Assembly: GCA_039545275.1 (NCBI GenBank)
Contig: BCHS01000008.1
Location: 744,001 to 808,000, forward strand
From: Pseudomicrostroma phylloplanum
Lineage: Eukaryota; Basidiomycota; Exobasidiomycetes; Microstromatales
Length of the DNA: 64,000 bases
Direction of reading: 5' to 3'
Made by a program: the position numbers and the translations under genes. Below, piece by piece: positions 1-10,220 of the stretch. The notes below the pieces were generated by a model that was not told the DNA's origin, searched no databases, and saw nothing but the letters and a program-made list of their open reading frames with translations. Within the stretch, counting starts at the first letter, position 1. Each line of letters begins with the position of its first letter.

Positions 1-1957
1 TCTTGAGCTTTGCCCTCATGCTGTCTTCCCCAGGGGCCGGCGTAGACTGATTGAGTCTCGAAGACGCACGAGTGCCTCTTCGCGTGTCTGGCGTGCTCTG
101 AGCAGCTCGTGCAGCTGATGGACTTGGCAGAGGTACGGAGATGCTCTGCGTCAGGCGTGAAGGAGTGCTTGTACCGCTTCTTGCCCTGCCGCCGAGGGCC
201 CCTTCTTTCCTGGCATCGCCCAGCGGTGTCCGCATACCCTCCAGCACTCCCAGGATCCTCTCAGCCTCGTTGCGCGGGACAGCAGTGGGGGGCTCTCTCG
301 CTCTGAGGTCGTCCATGCTGATGAAACCTAGCTCCGGATCCCAAACCATTTGTTTCTTCCTTGCCGATCCCGAGACTGAACCCATCTCGCTGCCTCTGTC
401 CTGCAGATCGAGGGCTCCAAAGCCTCCTCCTAGATCCAAGGCCTCCGACGCGTCCCTCTTGCCCAATCTGGCACTAACAGGCGTGTTCGCTCGGCTGTCC
501 CTTCCACCCATGACAGAGGGAGCTGCAGAGCCGGTGGGAGTGCCGAACCTGCGAGCACTGGCCAAGTCCTTCATCATCTCTTCGCCATCCGAAGGTTTGC
601 CGCGAGGGGGAGCGAGGTTGAGCGAGCTCCAGGGCCGAGTGCGAGACGAGAGTCCCAGCGCCGACCCTGACCGGGAGAGGGCGGGAGACATTGCCCTATT
701 GCTGCCTCCGAGTACACTTCCTCCGAGACGTGAAGGAGTCGCTGGTCCGAAGAGCCTGGAAGAACTACCTGCATCACCGCCCCCGCCCGCCTCTGACTGA
801 GCGTACATCCCCGCTAAGGATCCTCCAGCTACGCTACCCGACCGCTTAAGAGCTGGCTCAGGCGCAGGCCTTGTTGCAAAGGGGCTACGAGAAGGCAGAT
901 GTGAAAGAGAAGACGACGGAGTGATACCACTGGTCGGTCCGAAGGTTGACTTGCTTGCCAGTGCCTCGCTCGTGAGCCCTCCAAGTCTCCGCTCGGAACC
1001 AAAGCCATAGGCATAAGCGGGACTCTTGTTGCTCAGCCCCGTTGCCCCCGCTTCGCCGTTCCTCATGCTGGAGGACTCGCTGGGAGCTATTGAACCGCCT
1101 CTTCGCACAGCTGGCGTCGATTGATACGTTGCGAGACGATGCAGTGAAGAAGAAGGCTGTAGCGATCCTTGCCGGCCATGAGCTCGAATGGCAGCGCTCG
1201 CCGAGGAGAAGACCGGAGACGAGGGACCTCCTGATGCAGGCCCAAAGTCAGTATCAGTGCCTCTACTCGTGGCAGTACGCCCGATATTTAGGGTGCGACG
1301 ACTGCTGGGCGGAGAAATGGCCAGAGGTGGGAGCATATCGCCTGGAGTATCGAAATGGCGTGTCCTGCTCCTGGGAGCTATTGCGCTCATCGATGCGGAT
1401 GAGGACATTCCTCCCAGCCCCGCTGCTACAGACCGACTTGGCGGCGCAGCGTTCAAATTAGAAGTGGTAGCATGGCTCTCGATGTCACCATTTTCCATAG
1501 TGCTCAGATACGAGTCCTTCCCACGAAGCCTCCCTGACCGCGTAGCTGCGCGTCTTTCGGCCAAGTCTGCTACTGAGCCCGTCGAGGCGGACGAAGGGAG
1601 CAAGGATCTGCGATCAGCCTGCGCAGATGGATGAGCTGACGTCGAGAGCCAGGAGAGGGGTTTTGTGATGGCCCTGGTCAGTGTGGAGAAGAGGCCAGAC
1701 CGGGGAGCGGTGGCAGAGGTAGGGGTGATCCTGGCTGCTAGTGGAGAGAGGCGCTCCTCTTCTTCCTGTCCGCTGCTGCTTCTCCTTCTGACCAGAGGCG
1801 AGGCGGCTAGAGGGGTGGCAGTACCATTCTGCTGAGCAGGTCTTGCGTATGGCTTGCGGTCGCTGCCTCGTAGGGAACGATTCCGCGAAGGGCCGGCGAG
1901 GTTGCGAGCGGGAGAAAAGGCGCTGCCACTCGCGTCGCCGAAGCCGTCGTGGTCCAT
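1..1957 (-). CDS. FG-repeat basket nucleoporin, Nup153/Nup1/Nup60-like (5' part, runs off left edge)
   Basis: An uninterrupted frame of 652 codons begins at the ATG at 1957-1955 and leaves the window without a stop. The protein is Ser/Gly/Arg-rich and looks disordered, with at least seven scattered FG dipeptides (contexts such as YGFGSE, STFGPTSG, RLFGPATP). Residues about 88-105 (GLFSTLTRAITKPLSWLS) form a likely amphipathic helix, like the membrane-binding helix near the N-terminus of yeast Nup1 and Nup60. Around residue 566 the stretch ERILGVLEGMRTPLGDARK resembles the short conserved motif of Nup153/Nup1-type basket nucleoporins. Such proteins sit on the nuclear face of the pore and bind transport receptors. 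The call rests on these motifs only; a disordered protein that happens to carry FG pairs is the alternative. The gene is head to head with the SEC72-like gene, 389 bases apart. Confidence 0.6.
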   Translation of the reverse strand, partial: MDHDGFGDASGSAFSPARNLAGPSRNRSLRGSDRKPYARPAQQNGTATPLAASPLVRRRSSSGQEEEERLSPLAARITPTSATAPRSGLFSTLTRAITKPLSWLSTSAHPSAQADRRSLLPSSASTGSVADLAERRAATRSGRLRGKDSYLSTMENGDIESHATTSNLNAAPPSRSVAAGLGGMSSSASMSAIAPRSRTRHFDTPGDMLPPLAISPPSSRRTLNIGRTATSRGTDTDFGPASGGPSSPVFSSASAAIRAHGRQGSLQPSSSLHRLATYQSTPAVRRGGSIAPSESSSMRNGEAGATGLSNKSPAYAYGFGSERRLGGLTSEALASKSTFGPTSGITPSSSLSHLPSRSPFATRPAPEPALKRSGSVAGGSLAGMYAQSEAGGGGDAGSSSRLFGPATPSRLGGSVLGGSNRAMSPALSRSGSALGLSSRTRPWSSLNLAPPRGKPSDGEEMMKDLASARRFGTPTGSAAPSVMGGRDSRANTPVSARLGKRDASEALDLGGGFGALDLQDRGSEMGSVSGSARKKQMVWDPELGFISMDDLRAREPPTAVPRNEAERILGVLEGMRTPLGDARKEGALGGRARSGTSTPSRLTQSISVPLPSPSAARAAQSTPDTRRGTRASSRLNQSTPAPGEDSMRAKLK

Positions 1958-2346
1958 GGCGGCCAGCTTGTTTGGCGCGGGGTATGGATGGTTCAGGCCG
2001 AGGATGAATAGGGGATGTAGCCTTGATGACAGAGATGATGATGACGATATCCACTACGCCGACGATGATGATGATGTCCTGGCTTCTTGAGGATGTGAGT
2101 TCTGTCTGTCTGCCTCTGAGCGACGAGGGTCCCAACACGAAGGATTGCAATGACCACTCTCGCTCCCCGGCCATGGCAAAATCCACGCCAGGCCCAAGCG
2201 GACTCGCCTCGCCCGCCTGCCGCCCCGCCTTGCGCGCTGGCTCTAAGGGAAGGCAACAGGGGCGGGGCGCACCACATCACCAGTACAACACCATTGAATC
2301 ATTCCAACACTTGGACTGTCCTTCCATCAATACCGCCATCCTCACA
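1958..2346. promoter_or_regulatory. Shared upstream region of the nucleoporin and SEC72-like genes
   Basis: Divergent spacer of 389 bases containing both 5' leaders. It carries a degenerate GAT/GAC trinucleotide tract around 2030-2078. Long frames cross it on both strands, but they begin with non-ATG codons or lack any family signature. No clear TATA box is seen. Confidence 0.4.
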
Positions 2347-3119
2347 ATGGCCTCCGCAGGTCCATCAATGCAACAACAGGGCGGTGGTCCTCCTGCTCCT
2401 CCAGCCCCAACCGAGGAGCAAGTAGCTCTATCCGACGCCTACTTCAACCCAGTCGACTTCACCTACGACCCCCAGACTGGTCTCCTCTCCTCGCCCACCC
2501 ACGACCTCTCCTTCCTGAATGCCATCTCCCGTACCCTCGCCTCACTTCCACCACAGATTGCTCTACCACCACCGCCGAATGTGCTTCCCCCACAGCGGAG
2601 CATGGCGATCAATCAGGCGAGGGAGGGAGGGGTAGCCGCCTTCAAGAAGAAGGACTACCACGAGGCCCTCAAGCTCTTCACACTCGCAGTAGACGTTGCT
2701 GCCAGTAGACCACTGTGGGAGTCGGCCAACCAGGCGAAAGAGGAGTTGGCTACATGTCTTGCTAATAGGAGCGCTGCGTTTGCCGCGGTGGAGGATTGGG
2801 TCAATTCACTGGTGGATGCTGAGACGGTGGTGCAATTGAAGAAGCCCTGGTTGAAGGGACATTACAGGAAGGGTCAGGCACTGGTGAAGCTCGGAAGGTA
2901 CGAAGAGGCAAGGGAGGCGTACATGCTGGGATTGCAATTCGATCCGGAGAGCAGGGTGAGTGAGAAGTCTGCGCTGTGCGGACGGGGCTAGAAGGGGGAC
3001 GGGAGGGATAGGAGCCCATCGACTGACAGTCTTCACTGCGCCTCTTCTCATAGGATCTTCTCGATGCTCTTGCAGAGGTGCCCGTCTCCGAAATATCTTC
3101 ATCGACAAAGAAGGCCTGA
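2347..3119 (+). CDS. SEC72: Sec72-like TPR subunit of the Sec62/63 post-translational translocation complex
   Basis: Exons are 2347-2955 and 3054-3119; the 98-base intron has a GTGAGT donor and a TAG acceptor. The product is about 224 residues. After a Pro/Gln-rich start comes a domain of the kind seen in Sec72 (FNPVDFTYDPQTG, then LPPQ-rich linker), followed by TPR repeats from about residue 95: ANQAREGGVAAFKKKDYHEA, LATCLANRSAAF, KGHYRKGQALVKLGRYEEA. Family knowledge: Sec72 is a peripheral ER protein that binds Sec71/Sec63 and offers a TPR groove to cytosolic Hsp70. The ATG at 2347 is preferred because it begins just before the conserved part; the open frame upstream lies in the leader and begins without ATG. 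Another small cytosolic TPR co-chaperone is possible, but length and the N-terminal block fit Sec72 best. Confidence 0.8.
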
Positions 3120-3465
3120 GAGTCTCGTTATACCTCCAGCTGCTCCAGTGCAGCTGGCGCACCCCCTGCATTGCATGGTCAGGCAAGGCTTCCTCACTTG
3201 TATCAATATCAATCGAACATTGACCTCCCAATCACTAGACCTGTCGTATTACAGGTCGAAGCGCTCTTCGTCGCAGCGACGGAGCACGAGGCGAGGTCTT
3301 CCATGCGACAGACAGACTGCCAGGGTAGCATCTTGACACGTCTGCTGACTTTTGACCTACGACGTTTAGTGGACTGATTCTGATTACCTGACGATGACGA
3401 GCTGCGCATGTACACCTTCAGAGCAAGTGCTCCCTCTACTCTGACCCTGACCCAGCTTGACCTTC
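3120..3465. other. Convergent 3' region, no gene seen
   Basis: 346 bases between the ends of the SEC72-like gene (+) and the phosphoribosyltransferase gene (-). It holds both 3' untranslated regions. No conserved frame or RNA gene is apparent. Confidence 0.5.
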
Positions 3466-4531
3466 CTACTGGCCCGCCACGCCCGCACCAACCTGATTGA
3501 CGCCGAGCTTCTTGGCCAGGTTAGCCAGCCGGTTGTGCTCGAGAATGTCCTCCGTCTCCCATGGGTAGTCGACCCAGACATCGCCAGTCTCGCCCGCGGG
3601 GTAGTACCAGACTCCCTCGGCTACGGCTCCTCCACCGGCTGAAGAGTCTACTGGCTGGTCCTCGAGGGTGGAGGTGCTCGATTGGGAGGGGATGAGAGGG
3701 AGGGTGCCGCGCTTGCCGCTGTCCTTGACCTTGTTGTGGACGACGAAGATGGCGACTGGGACAGCGTGGGGTGAAAGGCAGGCAGAGAGAGTTCAGTGGA
3801 CCAGACTTTACGCCAACAGCGCTTTCCAGTCTCCTGCAATGCAACTCACATCTGGTAGGAGGTAGCTTCGCCCTAGCTTCGGGCTCAAGCGCTTCAAGTC
3901 CAGCCTTGACGTCCTTCACTAGCTCTTGGTAAGCATACTGCAGCGTCGTCCTAGAATCATCGACCTCGTCCACGATCAAGATCCTCTTTCCCAGCAGACC
4001 CTCCTCCTTGTCTCCATCCTCTCCACGATCTTCACGCTTGTCTCGCTTGCCAAATGTCCCTTCGTCGAGCCACTGAGTTCGCACCACCTCCCGACCCATG
4101 TTCTCGGCAGAAGAGCCTGCTACCTCTTCGTATAGGGCGAGACCGATGGCCTGGATGGGAACGTTGCGCTTCTTGTTCGGGTCGTGGGCAGAGGGCTTCT
4201 TCAGGAAGGTACGCAGGACACGGGCCGGGATCAGACCGCCGCCAGAAATGGCGACGATGACATCTGGGTCCTGGGAAGGGGGAAGGAGATTGGGACGTGC
4301 GAGCATCAAAGGAGCTGTGTCAGAATAAGTGCTCATGACAGTTGCTCGGACGCTCTTCGACTTCGGATGGTACGTCTCCATAACTACCACCCTCCTCGCC
4401 TCTTTCTCACGTCTCCTGCGACTCACAAATTGGCGCTTGATCAGCTTGGCCGTCTGTGCGATCTGGACGTGAATGTCCTCGTAGGTAGCACGGATATGGT
4501 CGTCCGGCAGCTGCTCGGTGGAAGAAGTCAT
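3466..4531 (-). CDS. HPT1: Hypoxanthine/xanthine-guanine phosphoribosyltransferase
   Basis: Three exons: 4531-4427, 4270-3850 and 3755-3466, giving 271 residues. The enzyme transfers the phosphoribosyl group of PRPP to hypoxanthine, guanine or xanthine in purine salvage in the cytosol. The PRPP-binding loop is clear (ILIVDEVDDSRTTL, around residue 130). An N-terminal block (TYEDIHVQIAQTAKLIKRQF) continues after the first intron into DPDVIVAISGGGLIPARVL, the Hpt1-type core. The last exon carries VWVDYPWETEDILEHNRLA, typical of the fungal Hpt1/Xpt1 C-terminus. It is longer than yeast Hpt1 (about 220 residues) because of a charged Lys/Asp/Glu insert before the PRPP loop and a Ser-rich insert in the last exon. 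Substrate preference cannot be read from the sequence. Confidence 0.88.
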
Positions 4532-5472
4532 CTTGGCAAGTACGTCTGAACTCGAGGAGTGTCTTGGGAGATCGACTTCGTCTTGGCAGCCTCGAGTGTC
4601 TGTCTGAGCTAGCCTGACAGGGTCAATGTACAAACGTGAGGCAGGAAGAGTTAAAGATGGTCCGCGACGAGACGAGAAGATCTTCTTATCAGCCCGACTG
4701 GACTAAAAATTGAGCTCAAGCCTCCCGCGTCGCCTCGCTCGCCTTGCCTCGCCTGCTGGGCGGAGCAGAGACGAAGGGTTCCCATCCCCCCCGCGGATTG
4801 CCTCGGAGGCGAACAGCAGGCCGCCAAGAACGAGCTTACACGGTAGAGATAGGACATGCTTCGCTGCAAAGGAGTCTACTGTCTGCCACTATGGACAGCT
4901 CCATGTCACAGACAGATGAAGGGACGGAAGAGAGGAGCGAGGGAAGGGAACGGGGTGAAAGTAATGGGAAGGAGGAAGAGCAACGCCAGATCTTCCTGAC
5001 CAGGCAAGCAGGAGGCACCATGGACCCCAGATGGGTCTCAGTCGTGCCCTAGTAACGAAAGAGCGAGCAATCTGAACAACTCCGCGTAATATCCACAAGC
5101 TGCGACCGAGACGAGTCGAGCGATTGTATCTTCAGGTGAGTAGCGCCAATCACATCGAAGGCTATATCCTCCCTTACGCATAGCGCACCGGATGGCGCTG
5201 CTTCCTTCGATGTCAATGAGATGTTTTAGATTCTATCGGTACTGACAGCAGGAATCAAGACATCAGAAGAGGGCCGTATCGATAAGCAGATCATATCAGG
5301 GAACAGAAGCCTACAGAAGCGGAGGATAGAGGTCGGTCAGTCCAAGGCGTCTCTGACACTCTCTCCACAACCGCGTTAACCCACTCACCGTAAGTGCCCC
5401 TCCCAACTGATTGCATGCCATCACTACAACCGCTTCCTCCTCCTAGGCCCATTCCATTATATCCATGACCAT
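4532..5472. other. Upstream region of the phosphoribosyltransferase gene and 3' region of ATP18
   Basis: 941 bases between two minus-strand genes. The lower half holds the promoter and leader of the phosphoribosyltransferase gene. The upper part holds the ATP18 3' end, including a possible 3'-UTR intron (5311-5388). A 54-codon hydrophilic ATG frame at 4890-5052 has no family features. No RNA gene seen. Confidence 0.4.
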
Positions 5473-5959
5473 TTAGTGGGCGGACTGCTTCTTGGCTGTG
5501 GAGGGATAGGAGACAGAGGAGACAGGGTGAGTATTGCTGAAAGAATGTTTGGCGAGCACGACCCTGAAGGGCCGGAGGAGTAAGACCCTTTTGGGCAGGC
5601 AAGTCAAGTATACGTCTGCCTCGGCAGACAATGTGACGTCCTCATTCACTCGTCGTTGCGAGCAAAAGCCTGCTGTTCCTGCCCGCCTTCCGAAGGTTCC
5701 TTCGCCTGCCTCCTCCACTGTCTCCCCAGCCTATCTCTATCTCCCTTCGCCTGTTCTCCCTAGTAATCCTGTACACCCTGTCCCTCCTCATCGCCTTTCC
5801 CCACTCACCATAAGGGTTCCTTGGGTCCTTCTTGAACTCCTCGCTCTTGAGCATCGAGTTCTGCAGACTGTTTGTAGCCCAGAAGACAATGACGGCGCCA
5901 GCAATAAAGGGGCCGAGGGGCTTCAGGATCGGGGTGGGGTAGGCGCGGAATCCGAACAT
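5473..5959 (-). CDS. ATP18: Mitochondrial F1Fo ATP synthase subunit i/j (Atp18)
   Basis: Two exons, 5959-5809 and 5495-5473, encode only 57 residues. The N-terminus MFGFRAYPTPILKPLGPF and the ending EFKKDPRNPYAKKQSAH match the small Fo subunit i/j, with one membrane segment (about residues 17-31) and the family hallmark DPRNP near the C-terminus. The last Ala codon is split by the 313-base intron, and the terminal exon carries just seven further codons and the stop. The protein sits in the mitochondrial inner membrane and stabilises the ATP synthase dimer. The single-frame reading that runs through the intron gives unrelated sequence, so the spliced form is preferred. Confidence 0.88.
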
Positions 5960-6766
5960 GCTTGCTGATCTGATGAAGAGGGGGGCGAAGAGTGGGTAGG
6001 GTGGAGTAGTGGTATGGGGATTGGCAGGTGTAAGTGCTTTGAGCTGACGGACGGAGCAAGCAGGCAGGGCGTGCGGGCGGCAGGGTGGGCGAGCTGGAGA
6101 TGGAGAGGGGAGCACCTTCGGGAGCGTCCGCGCGCAGGGCATGGATTCCGATTCCGTTCCGATGATGCCCCCGTGCACTTGTCGATTGCTACACTTCGCA
6201 CTTTCTGCAGCAGCACAGAGCAATGGCAACAGCAAATAGCAATAGCAAAGAACGCATTCAAGCATGGAAATACATGAAGACTGATGGTGGGCGAAGCTTG
6301 AGTAAGGTAGCTCGAATCCCTGCCTATGAAGGCGCAAGAAGCAGAGGATGCCTTCATAGGCGCCGCTTTACCGCTCTCGATCGCACTCCCATCGGGTCAC
6401 ACGTCTGGTTGTGAAGACTGAGTGTACGATGATGCGTCGGCATTGAGTATGCAAGGGCGATACTATGGTACCGTCGGCTCGCTAACGGCGTTCAGTGAAC
6501 TTCGGTACGACCCGATGCTCTGGGTCGGGATCGCCATGCAAGGCACACGATTGTCACATTGCGTCGTGCCTGCGCTTCTTCTCAGTCCGACCATTGAAGC
6601 ACAGGCGACAGTATAAGAAGAGGTCCTTCCAGTCGAATGTGATCACACATTGCGCCTCGTGAGAGTTCACAACTACTTCCAATACCTTATTCTGTGCCAC
6701 TATCCTTCACAACTCTTACATTACGGCTTCAACTCCACCTCATCACCTCTACATTAAGTCACACCA
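5960..6766. promoter_or_regulatory. Divergent spacer between ATP18 and the small secreted protein gene
   Basis: 807 bases containing both promoters. It includes a perfect 12-bp inverted repeat (6322-6361) and a TATA-like element, GTATAAGA (6611-6618), about 150 bases upstream of the ATG of the small secreted protein gene. No conserved protein frame. Confidence 0.4.
6322..6361. repeat. Perfect 12-bp inverted repeat with 16-base loop
   Basis: GCCTATGAAGGC at 6322-6333 pairs exactly with GCCTTCATAGGC at 6350-6361. Loop sequence is 6334-6349. It lies in the spacer between two divergent genes, about 360 bases from the ATP18 start and 400 from the secreted protein start. Confidence 0.85.
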
Positions 6767-7075
6767 ATGCTCGTTCACGGCAAGAACTTGTCCCTTCTGG
6801 CCTCCTGCCTCGTCTTCGTCATCCTCTCCGTAGCAGGAGAGAGCAGCGCGACGCCAGTGGCCGTCAAAGTCTCGTCCTCCTCGCCCGCGGTTGCAGCCAC
6901 GCTGAAGGATTTCTCCAAGTGTAAGCTACTATAGATGGACGTTCGACAGAAAATCAAGACGAGGCAGCTGATTGAATTTCCCTCTTCATTCACGATCTTG
7001 CGCTTCCTGCTAGTGTCGCTGAACCGCTTCTGGGGACCTAGCGTTGTCTGTCCTCATGTCAAGGACTGCGTCTAA
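6767..7075 (+). CDS. Small secreted protein, function unknown
   Basis: Exons 6767-6920 and 7014-7075 give a 71-residue protein. The first exon encodes a clear signal peptide: a basic start (MLVHGKN), a hydrophobic core (LSLLASCLVFVILSVAG) and a likely cleavage site after a small residue near ESSA. The mature part is a Ser/Ala/Val-rich stretch followed by FSKLSLNRFWGPSVVCPH and ends VKDCV, with two cysteines spaced C-x5-C. A Leu codon is split by the GTAAGC/TAG intron. A TATA-like element lies about 150 bases upstream. I recognise no family. Size, secretion signal and paired cysteines are compatible with a small secreted or effector-type protein, but nothing in the sequence shows function. Confidence 0.62.
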
Positions 7076-8611
7076 GGCTTGAGCCAAGGCGAAGGGCTTA
7101 TTCTACAGGCCGTTCATGGAGCCCCTGTACCTTTGCAGTCCGTATGGACTGTCATGATTGTAATTAGGAGCGTGCCCCCACAGACGATCACAATCGATTA
7201 TACCACGTTGTCACCATCACTCAGGCCTGGGCAGGAGACCGTACTGCCTGGTGATGAGATCCCCTTCCACTCTTAGTCCTCCCTTCCCGGAACGGAAGCG
7301 GAAGACAAACACAGCTGGGACTCTCCCTCACCTCCCTTCTATATCGTAATCCAATCGATGTCAATGAATTCAATCGTATCATGATTGCAGCCCATCCGCC
7401 GGATGCGAGCCGGAGGACGAGGAGCCATGCATCTCTGATCCGCGTCATTGCCGAGCTGTCACGACCAAATGCGACGGAAAGGGGTCCAGGGGAACGGTCA
7501 GGGGACGGGGAGGGGAGGGAAATGCGGACGGCTTCCAGGGCGTGAGCGTGAGCGTGCGCCCGCCTGGCTGCTCCCCTCGGCGCCAAGCTGCTTGCACGCC
7601 TTGGCTCCCTCTCGGAATTGCTGCTGCTGCTCCCCTGACGCTCATCCATACATTCCCCTGACGCTCCATTTTCGAGTCGAACGACCATCGGCGCATCGGC
7701 TTTTGTCTGAGGGCAACGCAGCATGCAAGAGAAGTCTTCCTGGCCTTTTTTCTTTTTTCCCCCGAGGCCAGCCAAGCCTACTCCTAGATGGCAAGGCTAG
7801 GCGGCAGGGGCGGGAAGAACGGTGCGGGCGGAGGGGGCTTGGATGCCGAAGGAAGGTAGATGTTTGGGCAGCAGGGCATCCCCTCTGGCTGTCCGCCCGG
7901 GAGAGAGAGAGAGATTACCCTCTACCCTTTCTTGGCTGGCTGGCTGCCGGTTAGCCCGCTGGCCCAGCGCATGAACTAGAGTGAGAGAGGCAGGTAACTC
8001 CGCCCTCCTGCGGGCGACGTGGCTGTCGGTCGGCATGGGGCGTGGGTCATCCTCGCCGCGGTCTTTTCCCAAAGATCCTCCGGCCCAGGCGCATAGTTGG
8101 CCCTGCACTACGCCCGCATGGACACTGGTAGCGTGCCTCTGCCTGCCCCCTCTGGCCCTCGGCGGTCTCATGGCCCCGCCCGCCCAGCAGCCCGCGTTGC
8201 CGGCCATCTAGACTGCAGAGGCTGAGGCGGAGAGGGGCGCCCGTCTGCCCGCACGCCCTTGCCCGCCCCTCCGCCCGTCATTGCGATGACTGACTGAGTG
8301 GTGGTTGGTCCCCCTCCCTCTCCCCCCTCTCCCCCCATCGCCGCCCGCTTTCTTCGATTCCAAACACAACTTCTGTCTTAGTTGCACCTTGATCATCAGC
8401 CCCCCTCTTCCCTTCGTCTTCAAACCACACATCACACCACTAGGTATATCTCTCCTCTCCTTCTCTCCTCTCTTCTCTCTTCTACATCGAGCACCGTCGT
8501 CGTCGTCGTCGTCGTCTCTCCACTTCTCACTCACCCTCATCTCTCGAGCTTCTCTTCGGACCTCTCTCACTCTTCACCCTTCAACCGACACCCCACAACC
8601 TCAATCTCAAA
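7076..8611. other. Long intergenic region upstream of the GPI-protein gene
   Basis: 1.5 kb without a supportable gene. The right part (about 8300-8611) is strongly pyrimidine-rich on the + strand, typical of a highly expressed fungal promoter and leader, and contains (CGT)7 at 8495-8515. A 184-codon minus-strand frame at 7221-7775 is low-complexity and is not called. A short purine tract (GAGAGAGAGAGA) lies near 7902. Confidence 0.45.
8495..8515 (+). repeat. (CGT)7 microsatellite in the leader of the GPI-protein gene
   Basis: Seven tandem CGT units inside the pyrimidine-rich leader, about 100 bases before the ATG. Confidence 0.85.
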
Positions 8612-9581
8612 ATGAAGTTCACCCTCGCACCTCTGGCCCTCGCCATGGTCATGGCTACTGCCGCCTTTGCCCAGGACGCCAGCTCCGCAACTTCGAGCTC
8701 GACCTCGGCCGCTGCCACCTCTGCTTCCTCCACTAGCAGCAGCGCCGCTGCCGAAGCCACCAGCGCCGCCGACTCGTCGTCGTCTGCCTGCCCCCTGCTC
8801 CCCGGTTACGAGGAGGGAGACCCGCAGATGCCCTTCTACGGCTGCACTTACTCGAGCACCTCGACCCCCACTTACGACTCTGCCTCCCTCGCTGTGAGTA
8901 TTCGCTATCTCTAGAGATGAGGCATGGGGAAGGAAGAAGGTGTGCGGCACGGGAAGGGGAGGATTGCAGTCTTGCACTGGGCCCGAAGCTCTCTTATCTC
9001 AGGCACAACGGCGGTGGTGTTTGGGCACAAATCGCCAATCTGTGCAACAGATTACTGACCGCTGCTAATCTCTTGCCGCATTTTCCCACACACACAGTCG
9101 TACCTGATCGGAAAGTACAGGCCTGGCAAGGAGGGTTACGAGGTCACCGAAGTCGCATCTGAGCTCGCTGAGTCCGGTGAGTAATGAGCAGCAGATAGGC
9201 GATCAGGTCTGTCTTGAAGCGGAGGACACACGCTGACACTCGCCCGTTGCCATTTGTCCTTTGGCGATACAGCTGTTGGATACTACCCCACCCTGACCCA
9301 AGACTTCAACGCTATCCGTGACGTGAGTGTCTCCCTCTCTTTGCAGAAACAGTGTTAGCTACACCTCGTATGCGCCGTGCTGACCACCACATTGTCTCTT
9401 TGCCTCTCCTATTCTCCCCCTCTGATAGCAATTCGCCGCGGCCCTCACTGCTTCCATCTCCTCGCTGGAGCAGATGGGCGCCACACACGCCGACAATGCC
9501 ATGGGCGTGCGCTCCAACAAGATCCTCGCCATCGCTGGAGCCGCCGCCGCCGTCGTTGCTGGTGGTGCCTTTATCCTCTAA
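8612..9581 (+). CDS. Ser/Ala-rich GPI-anchored cell-surface protein (predicted)
   Basis: Four exons, 8612-8893, 9098-9176, 9273-9322 and 9429-9581, encode 187 residues. An N-terminal signal peptide (MKFTLAPLALAMVMATAAFA, cleaved before QDASS) is followed by a Ser/Ala/Thr-rich region of about 45 residues that would be O-mannosylated. A compact segment follows with two cysteines (SSACPLLPGYEEG, FYGCTYSS) and the conserved-looking sequence YLIGKYRPGKEGYEVTEVA. The C-terminus ends in a hydrophobic tail (ILAIAGAAAAVVAGGAFIL) after RSNK, the layout of a GPI-attachment signal. All three introns use GTGAGT donors and keep frame. The combined features point to a wall or plasma-membrane mannoprotein; no named family is recognised. 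The pyrimidine-rich leader suggests strong expression. Confidence 0.75.
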
Positions 9582-10220
9582 GTGCGGGTGCCACACAGCG
9601 GGTAATGTGCTCCAGCGGGCTTCTTCTTCTGCGGTGGTTGAATGCAAATGGAGGGAAGTGGGAAAGAGTAACATGCGATGGGAGAGAAACAGTTTGGATG
9701 CAGCAGCGGCGGCCCGAGGAGTCGTCTTCATGACGCTCATTCGAGTCTTGCTCTCGGCCTACCCGCCCCGCTCAAGCCCTCCCCGCCCTTGCAAATCTCG
9801 TCTTCCCACCCCCTCTGGACGCAGTCTAACTCCTCCAGCAGCTAGCCAGCCAGTCAGCGCAGTGCAGCGAACGTCAATCCATTTACTCTCTTTCCCTCCG
9901 ATCTCTCATATTCACTAGACGCTTCAAATTCCCCCCCTCTCTCATGTGCCTATGTCTTCTTTTCCCTCCCTCTTTCTCTTCTTGTTACTTTTCGTATTCA
10001 TTTCGGACGCACAATGGTTTCGCTTTTTCGCTTCTGGTTCTGTTCGTGAAATATGCAGAAGGATGTCTCTGAATATGCGCGGAATTTTGCACGTTTGAGG
10101 AAGTGTGTGGGTGTGTGGTGCGGAGCGGATCGAGTCAAAGCAGAGCAAAGCAGGGGAGAGGCAGAAGGTCAGCAGGCTCAGTCAGGTCAGGCCTGCGTGT
10201 GGCTATGGGTGCGGACATTT

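Noticed and set aside
4890..5052. 54-codon ATG frame, Glu/Arg-rich
   Set aside because: Short, compositional, no signal peptide or domain, and located in the upstream region of the phosphoribosyltransferase gene.
5960..6360. N-terminal extension of ATP18 to about 6337
   Set aside because: Family members start at the residue block MFGFRAYPTPILK or its equivalent; the upstream sequence is unlike any subunit i/j and would make a 57-residue protein far too long.
7221..7775. 184-codon minus-strand frame
   Set aside because: Low-complexity Ser/Arg/Pro composition, no family motif, no splice context, and it lies in a long promoter region.
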